Assembly: GCA_041678685.1 (NCBI GenBank)
Contig: JBAYNV010000135.1
Span: forward strand, 1 to 6,086
From: DUPQ01 sp041678685
GTDB lineage: Bacteria; Bacillota; Clostridia; DUPQ01
Direction of reading: 5' to 3'
DNA length: 6,086 nt
How positions within the stretch are numbered: the stretch's first letter is position 1; the number at the start of each line of letters is the position of its first letter. Of the stretch, positions 4,903-6,086 are shown piece after piece. The notes below the pieces were generated by a model. It saw nothing but the letters and a program-made list of their open reading frames with translations. It did no database searches and was not told the DNA's origin. Both the position numbers and the translations under genes were made by a program.

Positions 4903-6086
4903 ATATTCGCCCGGCTTACGACTTTATTTGTACTTTTCTGCTTATTGTTTATATCCTCGATAGTAGTTACTATCGTTAGGTTCTTTATTGCCTCAGTAAA
5001 TTCATTCATATTAAAGCTTTCCATTACTGCCGTTTGTGCCTGTTGTGAAATCTGACCAGAAGGCATTAATATACTTGTCCCGGCTGTCGTGACCTGCGGA
5101 GCCGTTACCCTTGCTGCGGTAGTCGTTACGGCTGAAGGTGCTGAGTTTTCACCCTCTGTATTGACTTCAAGTATTTTTTTAACGCTTGCTAATCCTGTCG
5201 CAATAGCTGTACCAGCTGCAAGTGACTTTATTATAATTCCTCCGGGTGTCTGTGCAAATGCGGCGGTTGCACCAAGATAAGTATTTATGATTGCCTGAGC
5301 GACTGCGGCAGCTTTCGCAATGATAGTATTCTCTCCGAACAATGTAGAGATGGCACCGGCAAAGTCTGAATAAACCTGTAATTTTGATCTTTGTACTTCT
5401 GTTTCTAATTGAATCTGTAAAGCAGCATATTTTTTATTAATAACTCCAACATCAGCACCAATTTTTTTAGCATTTCTTATTTCTTCTTTTCTTTCTAATT
5501 CTAATCTGTCTTTTTCAATCTGATAAATATCATCATATCTGGCTTCTCGCTCTTGTAATTTATTTTCTTCATCTATCAATATTCTTTCATTATGCAATTC
5601 TCTTGCACGGTCCATATCATCTTCCCATTTCTCATCAGCCTTCTTTTTTTCTTCAATAGCCTTTTTATAGTCGTCAACTTCTTTTTGGAGGGCTACCTGT
5701 GCTTTTTTTATTTTCTCCTGCTCCGCATCCTGAATCTTTTTCTTTTCTGCCTCTATTTCTTTCTCTACCGCTAATTGTCTTTTTTGAATTCCCATCTGAG
5801 CCTGAATAGACTGAGTTTCAAGATCGTATAATTTAGCTCTTTCTTCAGCTACTTTTCTTCTTTGTTCATCAGTTCTTTGATTTTCATGAGTTGCGGACAA
5901 TTCCATTTCGGCAAGTTTAACCCTATCTTTTTGAATTGACAACTGATCAGCTAAATTTGCTTTCTCTAATTCTTCAGCTCTTGCAAGATCCTCACTCCTT
6001 TCTAATGCGGAAGCATCTTCGTCACGTGAGTTCTTCTTAATTTCAGCAATCTCTTTATTACGTTTAGCAATTTTTTCAAGCAATGC
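4899..6086 (-). CDS. Phage tail tape-measure-like protein, C-terminal part (5' end outside window)
   Basis: The frame is open to the right edge; a TTG at 6083 is preceded by an in-frame Ala codon and is almost certainly internal, so the true start lies outside. Counting from that Leu, residues 1-235 are a continuous, highly charged coiled coil rich in Lys, Glu, Arg, Gln and Ala with no Pro or disulphide candidates. Residues 240-305 are a hydrophobic Ala/Ile/Gly segment (FAGAISTLFGENTIIAKAA, then INTYLGATAAFAQTPGG and LASVKKILEV). A Thr/Ala/Ser-rich linker spans 312-350. The closing part has TTIEDINNKQKS and ends VVSRANI, a shape I associate with tape-measure proteins of Bacteroidota phages. 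Tape-measure proteins set tail length and line the tail tube. Other coiled-coil tail or conjugative proteins cannot be excluded from this fragment. GC in the hydrophobic/linker part is about 40-55%, well above the genes downstream. The TGA overlaps the next start (ATGA). Confidence 0.8.
   Translation of the reverse strand, partial: ALLEKIAKRNKEIAEIKKNSRDEDASALERSEDLARAEELEKANLADQLSIQKDRVKLAEMELSATHENQRTDEQRRKVAEERAKLYDLETQSIQAQMGIQKRQLAVEKEIEAEKKKIQDAEQEKIKKAQVALQKEVDDYKKAIEEKKKADEKWEDDMDRARELHNERILIDEENKLQEREARYDDIYQIEKDRLELERKEEIRNAKKIGADVGVINKKYAALQIQLETEVQRSKLQVYSDFAGAISTLFGENTIIAKAAAVAQAIINTYLGATAAFAQTPGGIIIKSLAAGTAIATGLASVKKILEVNTEGENSAPSAVTTTAARVTAPQVTTAGTSILMPSGQISQQAQTAVMESFNMNEFTEAIKNLTIVTTIEDINNKQKSTNKVVSRANI

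Noticed and set aside
4899..5160. Diversity-generating retroelement target in the Thr/Ala-rich end of the tail gene.
   Set aside because: No second near-identical template copy or reverse transcriptase gene is present in the window, and the protein end is not a C-type lectin-like receptor fold.
365..5774. Open frames on the plus strand (for example 365-571, 1341-1553, 2964-3152, 5089-5280, 5592-5774).
   Set aside because: Each lies fully inside a well-supported minus-strand gene, is short and low in complexity, and shows no recognisable motif.
6081..6083. TTG at 6083 as the start of a 394-residue protein.
   Set aside because: The frame continues open upstream with an Ala codon at 6086-6084, and the sequence there is mid coiled coil, so it is an internal Leu.

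Overview
The window looks like part of the late (structural) gene operon of a tailed phage or prophage, most likely one infecting a member of the Bacteroidota. The reasons are: the C-terminal part of a long coiled-coil tail tape-measure-like protein at the right edge, whose hydrophobic segment and closing residues resemble tape-measure proteins of Bacteroidota phages (from memory, not searched); low GC overall; and starts that almost entirely lack a Shine-Dalgarno sequence. The host assignment is inference. No tRNA, rRNA, CRISPR array, insertion sequence or terminator is visible, and there is no non-coding stretch longer than a few bases.

Every gene lies on the minus strand, so transcription runs from the right edge to the left edge. 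In that order: tape-measure-like protein (4899-6086, 5' end outside the window); a 77-residue protein with a possible helix-turn-helix (4669-4902); a small GT-A-like glycosyltransferase (4028-4672); a class B, B12-domain-type radical SAM enzyme (2925-4028); a GT25-type glycosyltransferase (2347-2928); an FkbM-family methyltransferase (1733-2344); a GT11 (alpha-1,2-fucosyltransferase-like) protein (1014-1736); a GT2-like glycosyltransferase with an EDDD motif (304-1017); and the N-terminal part of another GT2 glycosyltransferase (1-307, continuing beyond the left edge).

The genes are packed to an unusual degree. Six of the eight junctions are ATGA overlaps (start ATG sharing bases with the upstream TGA), one is GTGA/TGATG, and only one (GT25 to FkbM) has a gap, of 2 bases. 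This pattern argues for translational coupling and indicates that the longest open frames of three genes (GT25, GT11, GT2) should be shortened to internal ATGs at 2928, 1736 and 1017.

Taken together, the left two thirds is a cassette of five glycosyltransferases, one methyltransferase and one radical SAM enzyme, all apparently soluble, attached directly behind a tail gene. It carries no sugar-nucleotide synthesis, flippase, polymerase or membrane-anchored transferase gene. The simplest reading is a cytoplasmic pathway that builds a short, methyl-capped glycan on a soluble acceptor, with virion proteins the favoured candidate given the neighbouring tail gene. The acceptor and the role of the radical SAM enzyme are unknown and are the most interesting questions here.
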